Below are positions 1 through 6,694 of a stretch of 12,267 nucleotides of DNA, one piece after another. The stretch comes from an uncultured Selenomonadaceae bacterium. Lineage in GTDB: Bacteria; Bacillota; Negativicutes; Selenomonadales; Selenomonadaceae. Under the pieces are notes generated by a model. The model had not been told where the DNA came from. It ran no database searches and saw only the letters and a list, made by a program, of their open reading frames with translations. The stretch covers positions 1 through 12,267 of the forward strand of contig CATYZV010000028.1 of the NCBI GenBank assembly GCA_958415865.1, in the 5' to 3' direction. Position 1 is the first letter of the stretch; each line of letters begins with the position of its first letter. The position numbers were made by a program, and so were the translations under genes.

Positions 1-3
1 AAA

Positions 4-8
4 TCCTT
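4..8 (-). promoter_or_regulatory. Possible ribosome binding site of the next gene beyond the window
   Basis: On the minus strand an AAGGA stands about 15 nt after the stop codon of the PilO-like gene and 3 nt from the window edge. Its position fits a Shine-Dalgarno site for a further operon gene starting just outside. Only the motif is visible. That the next gene is a secretin is a guess from family gene orders. Confidence 0.3.
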
Positions 9-23
9 GTCTTCTATCTATTA

Positions 24-560
24 TTATATATAAGAATAAATTTGTAAAGACGTATCGAGGCTAATAATGGTATTTTCCAATCGTGCACTGCCTGTCTGCA
101 CAGTGAAAAACCGCGGCTGTGCATTGAGGCTGCGCAGAAAGTTCAGCACGCTGAAGAAATCGCCCTGCACCGACACGCGCAGAGACTGCTTTGATAGTCC
201 TTTCGTCAGCTCGTGCCCGCTCTCCTGCTTTTCCGGAGCCATTGCCGTGAGCTTTACGCCGCTCGATTCTGCAGCGCGGCTCACCGCCTGCATGAATCCG
301 GCTTCATCCATATTTTCAGGCAGCTTGTCCGCCATCAGCTTTCTGCCCGCATCCAGCCTCACCCGGTAATCCTCCGCACTGCCGTGCTCGCGCTCAAACT
401 GCTCCACTGCCTCTATCTGCTCTATCTGACGCGCCCTGTCTGCTTCCAGCTCCGCCATCTCCTGCTGATAATGCCCGTGAACGCAAAAAAACAGCATCCC
501 GCTCCAGAGAAGAAGGACGCTTATCAATATTCCTATATGCCTGCCATCTGTTTTATTCAT
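24..560 (-). CDS. pilO: PilO/GspM-like inner-membrane alignment protein
   Basis: Probable inner-membrane alignment component that pairs with the PilN-like protein encoded just upstream and helps connect the cytoplasmic platform to the outer envelope. From the chosen start it is 178 residues: a short cytoplasmic tail, one membrane segment at about 9-29, a charged coiled-coil stretch at about 30-60, and a C-terminal domain at about 80-178 that would fit the ferredoxin-like fold of PilO/GspM. The start is the ATG at 558-560, six bases after AGAGGG. An in-frame ATG at 576-578 has no good ribosome site and would overlap the preceding gene by 8 nt. Length lies between GspM (about 165) and PilO (about 200). 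Sequence identity in this family is low, so the call rests on topology and on its place after the PilN-like gene. Confidence 0.75.
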   Translation of the reverse strand: MNKTDGRHIGILISVLLLWSGMLFFCVHGHYQQEMAELEADRARQIEQIEAVEQFEREHGSAEDYRVRLDAGRKLMADKLPENMDEAGFMQAVSRAAESSGVKLTAMAPEKQESGHELTKGLSKQSLRVSVQGDFFSVLNFLRSLNAQPRFFTVQTGSARLENTIISLDTSLQIYSYI

Positions 561-566
561 CGCTAG

Positions 567-572
567 CCCTCT
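567..572 (-). promoter_or_regulatory. Ribosome binding site deciding the PilO-like start
   Basis: AGAGGG on the minus strand, overlapping the stop codon of the PilM-PilN fusion gene and six bases before the ATG at 558-560. It favours that ATG over the in-frame one at 576-578, and implies translational coupling between the two genes. Confidence 0.6.
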
Positions 573-1719
573 ATTCATTTTTGCCGCTCTTTACGCTCAG
601 CTCCAATGCAAAATCCACCATGTTATCGCTGCTGTTGAGCGAGGCTTCCTTCATCTGCACCGACGCTATAAACGGCATCGACATCATCGACTGCCTGCAT
701 TTTTCCAAGCCTGCGTAATCGACAGCCCTGCCTTTGACCTCCAATACTCCGCCATGCAGATAAACAGCTGTCAGCATCGCTCCGTCTGCCGTCTTTGCCG
801 CCGCCTGCACCAAAAACGGGTACAGCGGCTGTGTCTGTGCCTGAAGCTGCTTTAATTCATTTTCGTATTTTTCCAGCAGCGCATCATCTTTTTCAAGCTC
901 GCTGATCATCTGCTGCTGAGTTTGCAGCAGTTCATTTCTCTGGTAGAGCACTGCCGCCTGTTCTTGCAGATTGCTATAGCTCATATGCCAAAAGGAAATA
1001 TAGCCTATCGAAATCGCTGCCATCACAGCCGCCGCTGCCGCATAAATGCGCCGCCAATTCCATTTTGATGCAGGATGCGCCGGGTCTGAAAGCTCATTTT
1101 CATCGTCAAGGCAGCTCATCACGCCTTTGGCAAACCAGCCCCAAGCATCCGTCTCATCGGCAAACTCACCGCCCTCGACCGCCGCTTCATCAGCGCGGCA
1201 GTCAAACGCAGCAATACGAAATAAAAACAATCCCGTTTCAGATGATGACTGCCTGTACTGCTCTATTAAGCTGCGGCGGCATAAAAATGCCCTAACGCGG
1301 CAGATACCCTCCTCACTTTCATCGCAGTGCCGGCAGTACAGATAATCCACCTTGCAGCTTTGCAATTCCCACTTTAGTGCCTTTGCTGTATCAGCGCGTT
1401 CCATAGGCGGAAATTCAAAATCGCGGCACTCCAGCAGATTTTCATCCAAGCAGATATATAATGGCAGTGAACTGATATTCCTATCGCGGCAGAAACGATA
1501 GAGGATTTCCTCGTAAAAAAGTTCATCATCCGCGCGGCGGTACTCGCATTTCAGCGATACCACCTGAGGAAATTTTCCCTTCTCATCATCTTGTAGCTTG
1601 ATTTCACCGATATACGCGCGTACACCGTCCGTTACTAAGCAGATAAAATGCTCTCTGCCGTGCCCGAAGAATTTCTTTAAACCGCGCTTAACGCTCCCAA
1701 CGCTGTACAACGATATCAT
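571..1719 (-). CDS. PilM-PilN fusion with GspL-like architecture
   Basis: Likely inner-membrane platform protein that links the cytoplasmic ATPase to the extracytoplasmic alignment complex. The 382 residues comprise a cytoplasmic region at about 1-222, a membrane segment at about 226-245, a coiled coil at about 248-297 and a small C-terminal domain at about 298-378 resembling PilN. In most type IV pili PilM (about 350 residues, actin-like) and PilN are separate. Here a PilM-like domain of about 220 residues is joined to PilN, which is the layout and length of GspL (about 400). I see no clear actin-type nucleotide-binding motif. The N-terminal part is rich in cysteine (12 before residue 204). 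The ATG follows AGGA by five bases and overlaps the preceding gene by 32 nt. Confidence is good for the TM/PilN half and lower for PilM homology of the N-terminus. Confidence 0.7.
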   Translation of the reverse strand: MISLYSVGSVKRGLKKFFGHGREHFICLVTDGVRAYIGEIKLQDDEKGKFPQVVSLKCEYRRADDELFYEEILYRFCRDRNISSLPLYICLDENLLECRDFEFPPMERADTAKALKWELQSCKVDYLYCRHCDESEEGICRVRAFLCRRSLIEQYRQSSSETGLFLFRIAAFDCRADEAAVEGGEFADETDAWGWFAKGVMSCLDDENELSDPAHPASKWNWRRIYAAAAAVMAAISIGYISFWHMSYSNLQEQAAVLYQRNELLQTQQQMISELEKDDALLEKYENELKQLQAQTQPLYPFLVQAAAKTADGAMLTAVYLHGGVLEVKGRAVDYAGLEKCRQSMMSMPFIASVQMKEASLNSSDNMVDFALELSVKSGKNE

Positions 1720-2143
1720 CGCCTTCCTGCTTTAAATAGAGCCGCACCTGGCCCGATGCACTGCCTGACTCTGCATATACATTCAAGATGTAAGCATCTG
1801 CTCCATGGCGCATCAAATGTGCATATGAAGTCATTGCACCGTGATCAGAATAAGATTTGCTTTTCTCTATTAAAGCTGCATTATCAAAAGTGTAGGATCT
1901 ATAAGCTCTTTCGCAGTCTGCGTGCCACCGCTCTAAATCACGGCGGTAAGCCTCTACAAGATATTCAGCGCGGCTTATGGCGAAATTTTTCGCCGCCATG
2001 CCTGCCTTATAGTCGATAATGCTGTTCGTCTGCATCTCCATAATGCGGCAGAAATACAGAGCCGTCATGCCGATGATGCAGACTACAATTAAACCGCTAA
2101 GCGATGCCATGCCGCTTTGTTCTCGTAAAATTTTCAATCTCAT
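1688..2143 (-). CDS. Minor pilin, PilX/GspK-like position
   Basis: Small protein of 151 residues with a basic leader ending in Gly11, followed by Met-Ala-Ser-Leu-Ser and a hydrophobic helix at about 14-34. This resembles a type III (prepilin) signal of the PilX/GspK kind, in which the usual Glu at mature position +5 is absent; here +5 is Ser. The rest is a polar domain without recognised motifs. It occupies the K position, after I- and J-like genes and before the GspL-like gene, so it may sit at the filament tip. The start ATG overlaps the stop of the preceding gene as TGATG, indicating coupled translation; a GTG one codon earlier is possible. The 3' end overlaps the next gene by 32 nt. Its length is well short of typical GspK (about 300 residues), so it is better called PilX-like than GspK. 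Confidence 0.6.
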   Translation of the reverse strand: MRLKILREQSGMASLSGLIVVCIIGMTALYFCRIMEMQTNSIIDYKAGMAAKNFAISRAEYLVEAYRRDLERWHADCERAYRSYTFDNAALIEKSKSYSDHGAMTSYAHLMRHGADAYILNVYAESGSASGQVRLYLKQEGDDIVVQRWER

Positions 2144-2757
2144 CACAAACCGCTTTCTATGCCGCGCTCATCGTAATAAGGAGAACGCTTTATCACTGCC
2201 GTCTGAAGCTTAAACTGCTGCTTTGCCCTACGTGCCTGCCCTCGAACCTCCAGCAGGTACAGCCCCTCAGCTAAAGTCGTGCAGGTAAAAGAAATGCTGC
2301 TGTAGCTGAATGTACTGCCGCCGTTTAAAGGCTGCTTGGAACGCACTGTGTACGAAGAGCTGTAATTTCCTGTCCTGAACAATTCCTTGCGGTATATTAT
2401 CTCGCCGCTGTTTTCAAAGGAAATATACCTGACTACATCATTCGCCGAAGCGGAAGTCCTGCGCCGCGTGGCGAGCCGCAGTTCATAATCCGTTCTTCCG
2501 CTGTAGAGATGCTCTACTTTGTCAGCGTATTCGATTTCTTCTGCAATGTCTTCCGTTACGCGCTGCATCTCCGACTGCACCAGCCAGACTTCAACATGAT
2601 CCCGCAGAGCAGAGGCGAATAGGCCCGCCAGCACCAATAGTGCCGCCATAAGCGAAAACAGCACCGGCAGCATTATCACGGCATTTGCCGATACAAAACC
2701 CTCTTCAGCGGCAAATGATTTCGCGCTGCTGATATTCGCTTTGCTTTGCACCGTCAT
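2143..2757 (-). CDS. Minor pilin, PilW/GspJ-like position
   Basis: Protein of 204 residues with a long leader ending in Glu-Glu-Gly20, then Phe-Val-Ser-Ala-Asn and a hydrophobic helix at about 25-48, as expected of a prepilin-type N-terminus. Mature +5 is Asn instead of Glu. The C-terminal part is rich in beta-type alternation and Ser/Thr/Tyr, compatible with a pilin head, but no family motif is clear. Size and place match GspJ/PilW. The ATG is preceded at nine bases by AAGGTGG, which lies inside the preceding gene, so the two genes overlap by 53 nt in different frames. The leader is longer than usual (20 residues); a GTG at codon 3 is an alternative start. Function in pilus initiation is inferred from position. 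Confidence 0.6.
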   Translation of the reverse strand: MTVQSKANISSAKSFAAEEGFVSANAVIMLPVLFSLMAALLVLAGLFASALRDHVEVWLVQSEMQRVTEDIAEEIEYADKVEHLYSGRTDYELRLATRRRTSASANDVVRYISFENSGEIIYRKELFRTGNYSSSYTVRSKQPLNGGSTFSYSSISFTCTTLAEGLYLLEVRGQARRAKQQFKLQTAVIKRSPYYDERGIESGL

Positions 2758-3085
2758 AGAGCCATTCCACCTTCACTGTCAAATAGTATAAATGCTCGTT
2801 TTCCTCATCGCGCCGCGCTATGTGCTCTATTGAAAATTCTACGTCATTATGAGCAACCGCATCTGTTTCACCCGATGCAAAATGCGTACCGTGCTGCAGA
2901 TCGTATTCCATCTCATTTAAATACTGCTGAGCTAAAAGCCCTGCCTCTACATGGTAAAATATTCCGCGCTGCGCCGCTGCCGTAATGCTGAAGGCTGCAC
3001 AGACAGCCGCCGCACACAACAAAATGACCGAAAGCAGCAGCACATCCATAGCCATAAAGCCCTGTTTCTGTTTTAATAGGCGCAT
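2705..3085 (-). CDS. Minor pilin, PilV/GspI-like
   Basis: Protein of 126 residues starting with a basic leader that ends in Gly9, followed by Phe10-Met-Ala-Met-Asp14 and a hydrophobic helix to about residue 36. The Gly-Phe cleavage site fits the prepilin peptidase encoded two genes upstream. Mature +5 is Asp, a conservative change from the usual Glu. After the helix comes Leu-Leu-Ala-Gln-Gln-Tyr-Leu-Asn-Glu-Met, which resembles the segment following the helix in GspI/PilV (A..la..ll.em), and length matches GspI (about 125). A GGCAGG lies eight bases before the ATG, and the preceding gene ends 15 nt away. It probably forms part of a tip complex with its neighbours. Confidence 0.7.
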   Translation of the reverse strand: MRLLKQKQGFMAMDVLLLSVILLCAAAVCAAFSITAAAQRGIFYHVEAGLLAQQYLNEMEYDLQHGTHFASGETDAVAHNDVEFSIEHIARRDEENEHLYYLTVKVEWLYDGAKQSEYQQREIICR

Positions 3086-3100
3086 GATTAAAACCTGCCT

Positions 3101-3535
3101 TTACCTATCCACGCGCTTTACTCTTATCCGCCCCACCCTGTCGATTATCACTTTATTGGCTGAACTGCCCTTATAAACCGTCAAAGTCTTATTCGAGACC
3201 GTGCCCGTCAGCGATATTTCCTGAAAAACGTATTCGCCGTATTTTGTCTCCGTATCGATGCGCACGCCGTGTTTTAAATAATAGACTTCGCCGCCCTGCT
3301 CATCTGCGCGGTAAAGTGTATACCTATCCCCCTGCACTTTGCATTTAGGCGAAAAATCGTTCTTCTCATTCCAGGCGCGGTGCTGAGAATACAGCTGTAC
3401 TTCCGCCAAGGTGCTGATCAGATTCATCGTCTCGCAGTTCACTTCGTATTCCGTCTTTGCCATATCGGTAAAATAAACGCCGCAGCCCAAAAGCCCCATT
3501 ATGCAGACGGCTATTGCCAATTCAATATAGTGCAA
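3101..3535 (-). CDS. GspH/FimT-like pseudopilin lacking a visible leader peptide
   Basis: Protein of 144 residues whose N-terminus, His-Tyr-Ile-Glu-Leu followed by a hydrophobic helix to about residue 22, looks like the mature N-terminus of a pilin with the Glu at +5. The remainder has the beta-rich character of GspH/FimT, ending in a motif that resembles their C-terminal strands (VIIDRVGRIRV). Oddly, no leader precedes it: the only start that fits is TTG at 3533-3535, which would make the initiator residue the mature +1. In-frame TAG lies six codons upstream and there is no other start between. GGTGA, overlapping the peptidase gene's TGA stop, sits four bases before this TTG at a suitable distance for an extended Shine-Dalgarno. 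A frameshift that removed the leader is an alternative. Homology to GspH is judged from position and helix pattern. Confidence 0.6.
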   Translation of the reverse strand: MHYIELAIAVCIMGLLGCGVYFTDMAKTEYEVNCETMNLISTLAEVQLYSQHRAWNEKNDFSPKCKVQGDRYTLYRADEQGGEVYYLKHGVRIDTETKYGEYVFQEISLTGTVSNKTLTVYKGSSANKVIIDRVGRIRVKRVDR

Positions 3536-3539
3536 AGCC

Positions 3540-3544
3540 TCACC
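3540..3544 (-). promoter_or_regulatory. Ribosome binding site deciding the H-like pseudopilin TTG start
   Basis: GGTGA on the minus strand, part of the GGCGGTGAGG run, matches the distal part of the consensus AAGGAGGTGA and lies four bases before TTG. It includes the stop codon of the prepilin peptidase gene, so translation of the two is probably coupled. Confidence 0.45.
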
Positions 3545-4013
3545 GCCAGACTAAAACAGTGCCCAGCCAAAGCTCATGCAGCTCACTGCCGTACAGATTA
3601 ACGGCTATCGACGCAGCTATCATCACAGGAGCAAAAGGCAATCTGCTGCGCCGCTCTTTAAAACGCAGCACCAGACACAACACTCCGATTAAACCGCCCA
3701 GCACAAAGCTGAGGTAGACCGCCATGACCGCTGACGGCCAGCCGAGCCAAAGCCCCAGCACGCCTGCCAGCTTTACATCGCCCGCGCCTATCATTCCTTC
3801 CTTAATATAGAATATGAAGGCAAATACTGAGAAAGCGAATATCATGCCATAGCCCATGCTGATGTAGTCCGCGCCGCTCAATAGTGCTTTAACGATTACC
3901 AATAAAGCCAGCACGCACAAATTCTCATTGTAAATCGTATAGCTGCGCCAATCCGTTACGCAGATGCAGATCATGGTCAGCCCGATTAAAAGCTCACACG
4001 CTGTCTTTTCCAT
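3540..4013 (-). CDS. Prepilin peptidase, catalytic domain only (A24 family)
   Basis: Inner-membrane aspartic protease that would cut prepilin leaders after Gly. The 157 residues are mostly membrane helices and contain both signature sites: Asp21 in the first loop (TDWRS, followed by IYN where many homologues have IPN), and the GxGD motif Gly76-Ala-Gly-Asp79 followed by Val-Lys-Leu. The C-terminal LPFAP segment matches the family's (I/L)PFGP. Classical PilD/GspO is about 250-290 residues and has an N-terminal cytoplasmic domain with CxxC pairs that methylates the new N-terminus; that domain is missing, as in TadV/FppA and archaeal-type enzymes. The ATG follows GAGGG by seven bases and begins 15 nt after the pilin gene. 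Placement inside the pilin cluster indicates the substrates are the surrounding pilins. Confidence 0.88.
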   Translation of the reverse strand: MEKTACELLIGLTMICICVTDWRSYTIYNENLCVLALLVIVKALLSGADYISMGYGMIFAFSVFAFIFYIKEGMIGAGDVKLAGVLGLWLGWPSAVMAVYLSFVLGGLIGVLCLVLRFKERRSRLPFAPVMIAASIAVNLYGSELHELWLGTVLVWR

Positions 4014-4028
4014 TCAAAAGCCCTCATA

Positions 4029-4424
4029 TCAGTCAGCTTTTCCGAATTCAGTCCGCGTTTTTCCCATAAAAGTAGCGTTCATCTTATCAGCCGACAGCGC
4101 GTAATCCTCTCCTTTTTCATTGCCGGTAAGCTCGCCGCCGATGTACACATCGCCGCCCGGTGCCTTGATATTCGCCGTGTCGATGAATTCATCCAAATCG
4201 GTCAAAGCCTGCGGCACAGTGCCGTTCTGCACGCGGTACATCGCGATTGCCGTGTCCAGCGACTGCAAATCTGCCTGCACCCTAGCCGTGTTGGCAAGCG
4301 TCAGCGATTCATTGAACTTAGGTATGGCTACAGCCGTCAAAATGGCTATCACCGCGACGACTATCATCATTTCAATCAGTGTAAAACCTTCCTGTCCTTT
4401 TGATAATCTGTTTAAGTGCTTCAT
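4029..4424 (-). CDS. pilA: Major pilin, GspG/PilA-like prepilin
   Basis: Filament subunit precursor of 131 residues. The basic 13-residue leader ends Gln-Glu-Gly13, followed by Phe14-Thr-Leu-Ile-Glu18, a textbook prepilin cleavage site with Glu at +5, then the hydrophobic alpha-1 helix to about residue 36 with the usual Pro (Ile-Pro-Lys). The mature part is about 118 residues and has no cysteine, so no disulfide-bonded D-region. The helix continues into a pattern (ADLQSLDTAIAMYRVQNGTVP) like that of GspG and Gram-positive pilins. The gene has an AAAGGA eight bases before the ATG and is set off by 34 nt from the platform gene, the largest gap in the operon, which fits independent high expression, though no clear promoter is visible. 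It is the best candidate for the main subunit; calling it PilA or GspG is a matter of which system this is. Confidence 0.88.
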   Translation of the reverse strand: MKHLNRLSKGQEGFTLIEMMIVVAVIAILTAVAIPKFNESLTLANTARVQADLQSLDTAIAMYRVQNGTVPQALTDLDEFIDTANIKAPGGDVYIGGELTGNEKGEDYALSADKMNATFMGKTRTEFGKAD

Positions 4425-4458
4425 AGTTCAATTCCTTTCTATAATAATATACAATGCT

Positions 4459-5682
4459 CTACATGCCGATGCCGCTGACCATCTCGAACAAAGGCATGAC
4501 TATCGCCACGACGAACGATCCCACCAGCAGCCCTGCTGCCACCATCAGCGACGGCTCCAGCATACGCATAAAAGATTCCGTGCTGTGCTCTATATCCTCG
4601 CTCAAGAATTCACAGCAGCAGTGCAGCGATTCCGCCAGCCTGCCCGATGTTTCACCCACGCTAAGCAGCTGCAATACAAGGCTGTTTTTTACACCTGCCC
4701 GCCTAAATGATTCCGCCAGAGAAAAGCCCTGCTCTATTGCCTGCTTCACTTTTTGCAGGCACTTTGCAAAGTACAGATTGTTCATGCTATATATCATTAT
4801 ATCCGGGCTCTTGCCGATAGCTATGCCGCTTTCCTGCAAGAACTCCAGCTGACGCATTATATTCAGCAGATATACTTTAGAGCAGAAATCTCCGATGCCG
4901 GGCAATCGCAGCACGAACTGCCAAAATCTCAGCTGAAGAAATTCTTTTTGACAGCCGTATATTGCTGCAATCACCGCCGCAAACAGCAAAAATGCAATAT
5001 ACACTATGTTATCCCTTATCAATATTCCGACCGATAGTATAAGCTGAGTGATCAGCGGCAGCTGCATATCCATTCTATCGAAAATATCATTAAAGACCGG
5101 CAGCACGAAAAAAATCATTATGACCGCCACAGCTATTAGCATCAGCAGCAGAAATGCCGGATAGACGCATATCTGATGCAGCCTGCGCTTTTCTTCGCTG
5201 CTCTTTTGCAGATAGACTGCCGCTTCCGTCATGCTCTGCGCCAGCATGCCGGTGTATTCTGCCGTCTGCAAAGAGCTTATGAGATATTCCGGCATCAATC
5301 CTCCGTTTTTCTGCCACACCTCTGAAAGGCTTTTTCCTTCTTTTAAATGATTAATCGTCTGTAATAAGAAATTTTTCTGACGTTTTGAAGTGCTCGAACC
5401 GGCAAGCATAGCCAGTGCTTCTGACAGCTCTATGCCCGATTTCAGCATTATGGCAAGCTGGCGGCATAGCACAGCGATTTCTCTATCGGAAAATATCCGT
5501 CCTGAGAATATCTGCCGGCCAAATAGGCGCAGCCCCATCATGCTGTACTCGCTGATATCCATGATAAGATACTGCTGGCGGCGCAGATTGACAGCGGCTT
5601 CCTGTTTGTCAGATGCCTTCATCCAGCCTTTGAGCAGTTCGCCTGTGCGGCTGTCGCGCACGCTGTAGAAAAAACGCTTCAC
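4459..5682 (-). CDS. pilC: Platform protein of type IV pilus/type II secretion (PilC/GspF)
   Basis: Polytopic inner-membrane platform on which the ATPases act. The 407 residues match the family's usual length of about 400 and show its internal duplication: two T2SF-type cytoplasmic domains (about 66-170 and 270-370), each with a related segment (LAIMLKSGIELSEAL near 76-90; LEFLQESGIAIGKSP near 279-293), the second followed by SVGETSGRLAESL at 341-353. Membrane helices lie at about 171-195, 215-243 and 378-398. The start is GTG at 5680-5682, with AGGTGAT upstream that overlaps the TGA stop of the pilT-like gene, so these are translationally coupled. It lies between the ATPases and the pilin, the usual place. 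Confidence 0.93.
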   Translation of the reverse strand: MKRFFYSVRDSRTGELLKGWMKASDKQEAAVNLRRQQYLIMDISEYSMMGLRLFGRQIFSGRIFSDREIAVLCRQLAIMLKSGIELSEALAMLAGSSTSKRQKNFLLQTINHLKEGKSLSEVWQKNGGLMPEYLISSLQTAEYTGMLAQSMTEAAVYLQKSSEEKRRLHQICVYPAFLLLMLIAVAVIMIFFVLPVFNDIFDRMDMQLPLITQLILSVGILIRDNIVYIAFLLFAAVIAAIYGCQKEFLQLRFWQFVLRLPGIGDFCSKVYLLNIMRQLEFLQESGIAIGKSPDIMIYSMNNLYFAKCLQKVKQAIEQGFSLAESFRRAGVKNSLVLQLLSVGETSGRLAESLHCCCEFLSEDIEHSTESFMRMLEPSLMVAAGLLVGSFVVAIVMPLFEMVSGIGM

Positions 5683-5689
5683 GATATCA

Positions 5690-6694
5690 TCACCTAACCT
5701 TCAGCAAGTGTTTTTCCGCTTCCGCCATCGTCTGCATCCCCTGCGCTCTGCCCAGCTGCATCTGCGTCGTGAGCTGTGCAAAATCGCCTCGGCGTATTAT
5801 GTTCTTCACCGCGGCACTGCCCAATAATATCTCCATGCAGCAGGCCGGCTTTCCTTTCACAGCCGATATAAGCCGCTGAGCGAGTACTGCTACAAGGCAG
5901 CCCGCTGCCTGTGCCCGTACCGCTTCCGAACCCGCCGACGGAAAGAACGATTCAATGCGCATGACAGCTTCCACGGCAGAGGCTGCGTGCAGTGTCCCCA
6001 AGACCAAGTGGCCTGTCTCCGCCGCATTCAGCACCGCCTTCATGACCGCACCGCTGCGGATCTCCCCGACGACGAGCACATCGGGATCTTGACGCATCGC
6101 CGCTTTTACTGCTTCATCAAAGTGGTGAAAATCTTCGTTGTACTCGCGCTGATGAATCAGCGAACGCTCCGCCTCGAATAAAAATTCAATCGGGTCTTCC
6201 AGAGTTATGATATGGCAGTCAGCCGTCCGATTTAAGTAGTCGATTAAAGAAGCCATAGTCGTGCTCTTGCCGCTGCCCGTGGCACCGCATAGCAGGATCA
6301 AGCCGCCGGAGGATAAATTGTCATTCAGCACGCGCTTTAAGATCTCAGCTGAAGCAAAAGACTCAAGCGGAATCACCTTGTTTCGTATGAGGCGCGCCGC
6401 CATATTCCAGCCGCCTGTCGAGCTGTAGATATTAATCCTAAAACGCCTGCCGCTGTACTCGTAAGCAAAGTCAAGGCTGCGCTTATCGTACAATTCGGCC
6501 AATTTATTCTCATCGAGCAAGAGTTTCGGCAATACTTCCATATCCTCAGCAGAAAAATACATTTTGGGCAGCCGGCAAAACTGCCTATCGCAGCGGCAGT
6601 ACACTCCCTTATCCGCTGAGATATGCAGATCTGACCATGCCGACTCCACTGCCAAGGCGAATAGTTCATGCAGCCTTTGTTCAGCCGATGCCAT
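5690..6694 (-). CDS. pilT: PilT-type retraction ATPase
   Basis: Hexameric cytoplasmic ATPase expected to power filament disassembly. The 334 residues fit PilT (about 340-370). Visible motifs are Walker A GATGSGKST at 137-145, the Asp box ITLEDPIEF at 163-171, Walker B around DPDVLVVGEIR at 203-213, and the His box TGHLVLGTLH at 227-236. Importantly, AVKNIIRRG at 295-303 corresponds to the AIRNLIRE motif that marks PilT and is required for retraction in studied systems; assembly ATPases lack it. There is no cysteine zinc site, also as expected. The ATG has GGAGGG seven bases upstream, within the end of the pilB-like gene, giving a 14-nt overlap. This gene is the main reason to call the system a dynamic pilus and not a type II secretion system. 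Confidence 0.93.
   Translation of the reverse strand: MASAEQRLHELFALAVESAWSDLHISADKGVYCRCDRQFCRLPKMYFSAEDMEVLPKLLLDENKLAELYDKRSLDFAYEYSGRRFRINIYSSTGGWNMAARLIRNKVIPLESFASAEILKRVLNDNLSSGGLILLCGATGSGKSTTMASLIDYLNRTADCHIITLEDPIEFLFEAERSLIHQREYNEDFHHFDEAVKAAMRQDPDVLVVGEIRSGAVMKAVLNAAETGHLVLGTLHAASAVEAVMRIESFFPSAGSEAVRAQAAGCLVAVLAQRLISAVKGKPACCMEILLGSAAVKNIIRRGDFAQLTTQMQLGRAQGMQTMAEAEKHLLKVR

Noticed and set aside
4425..4458. Possible promoter in the AT-rich gap before the major pilin (TATTAT-like sequences)
   Set aside because: Only 34 nt; no -35-like element at correct spacing could be placed. The AAAGGA ribosome site is the only supported signal.
4120..4710. Long plus-strand open frame of 196 codons opposite the pilin and platform genes
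   Set aside because: It is antisense to genes with clear family motifs, spans the intergenic gap between them, has low-complexity composition and no recognisable domain.
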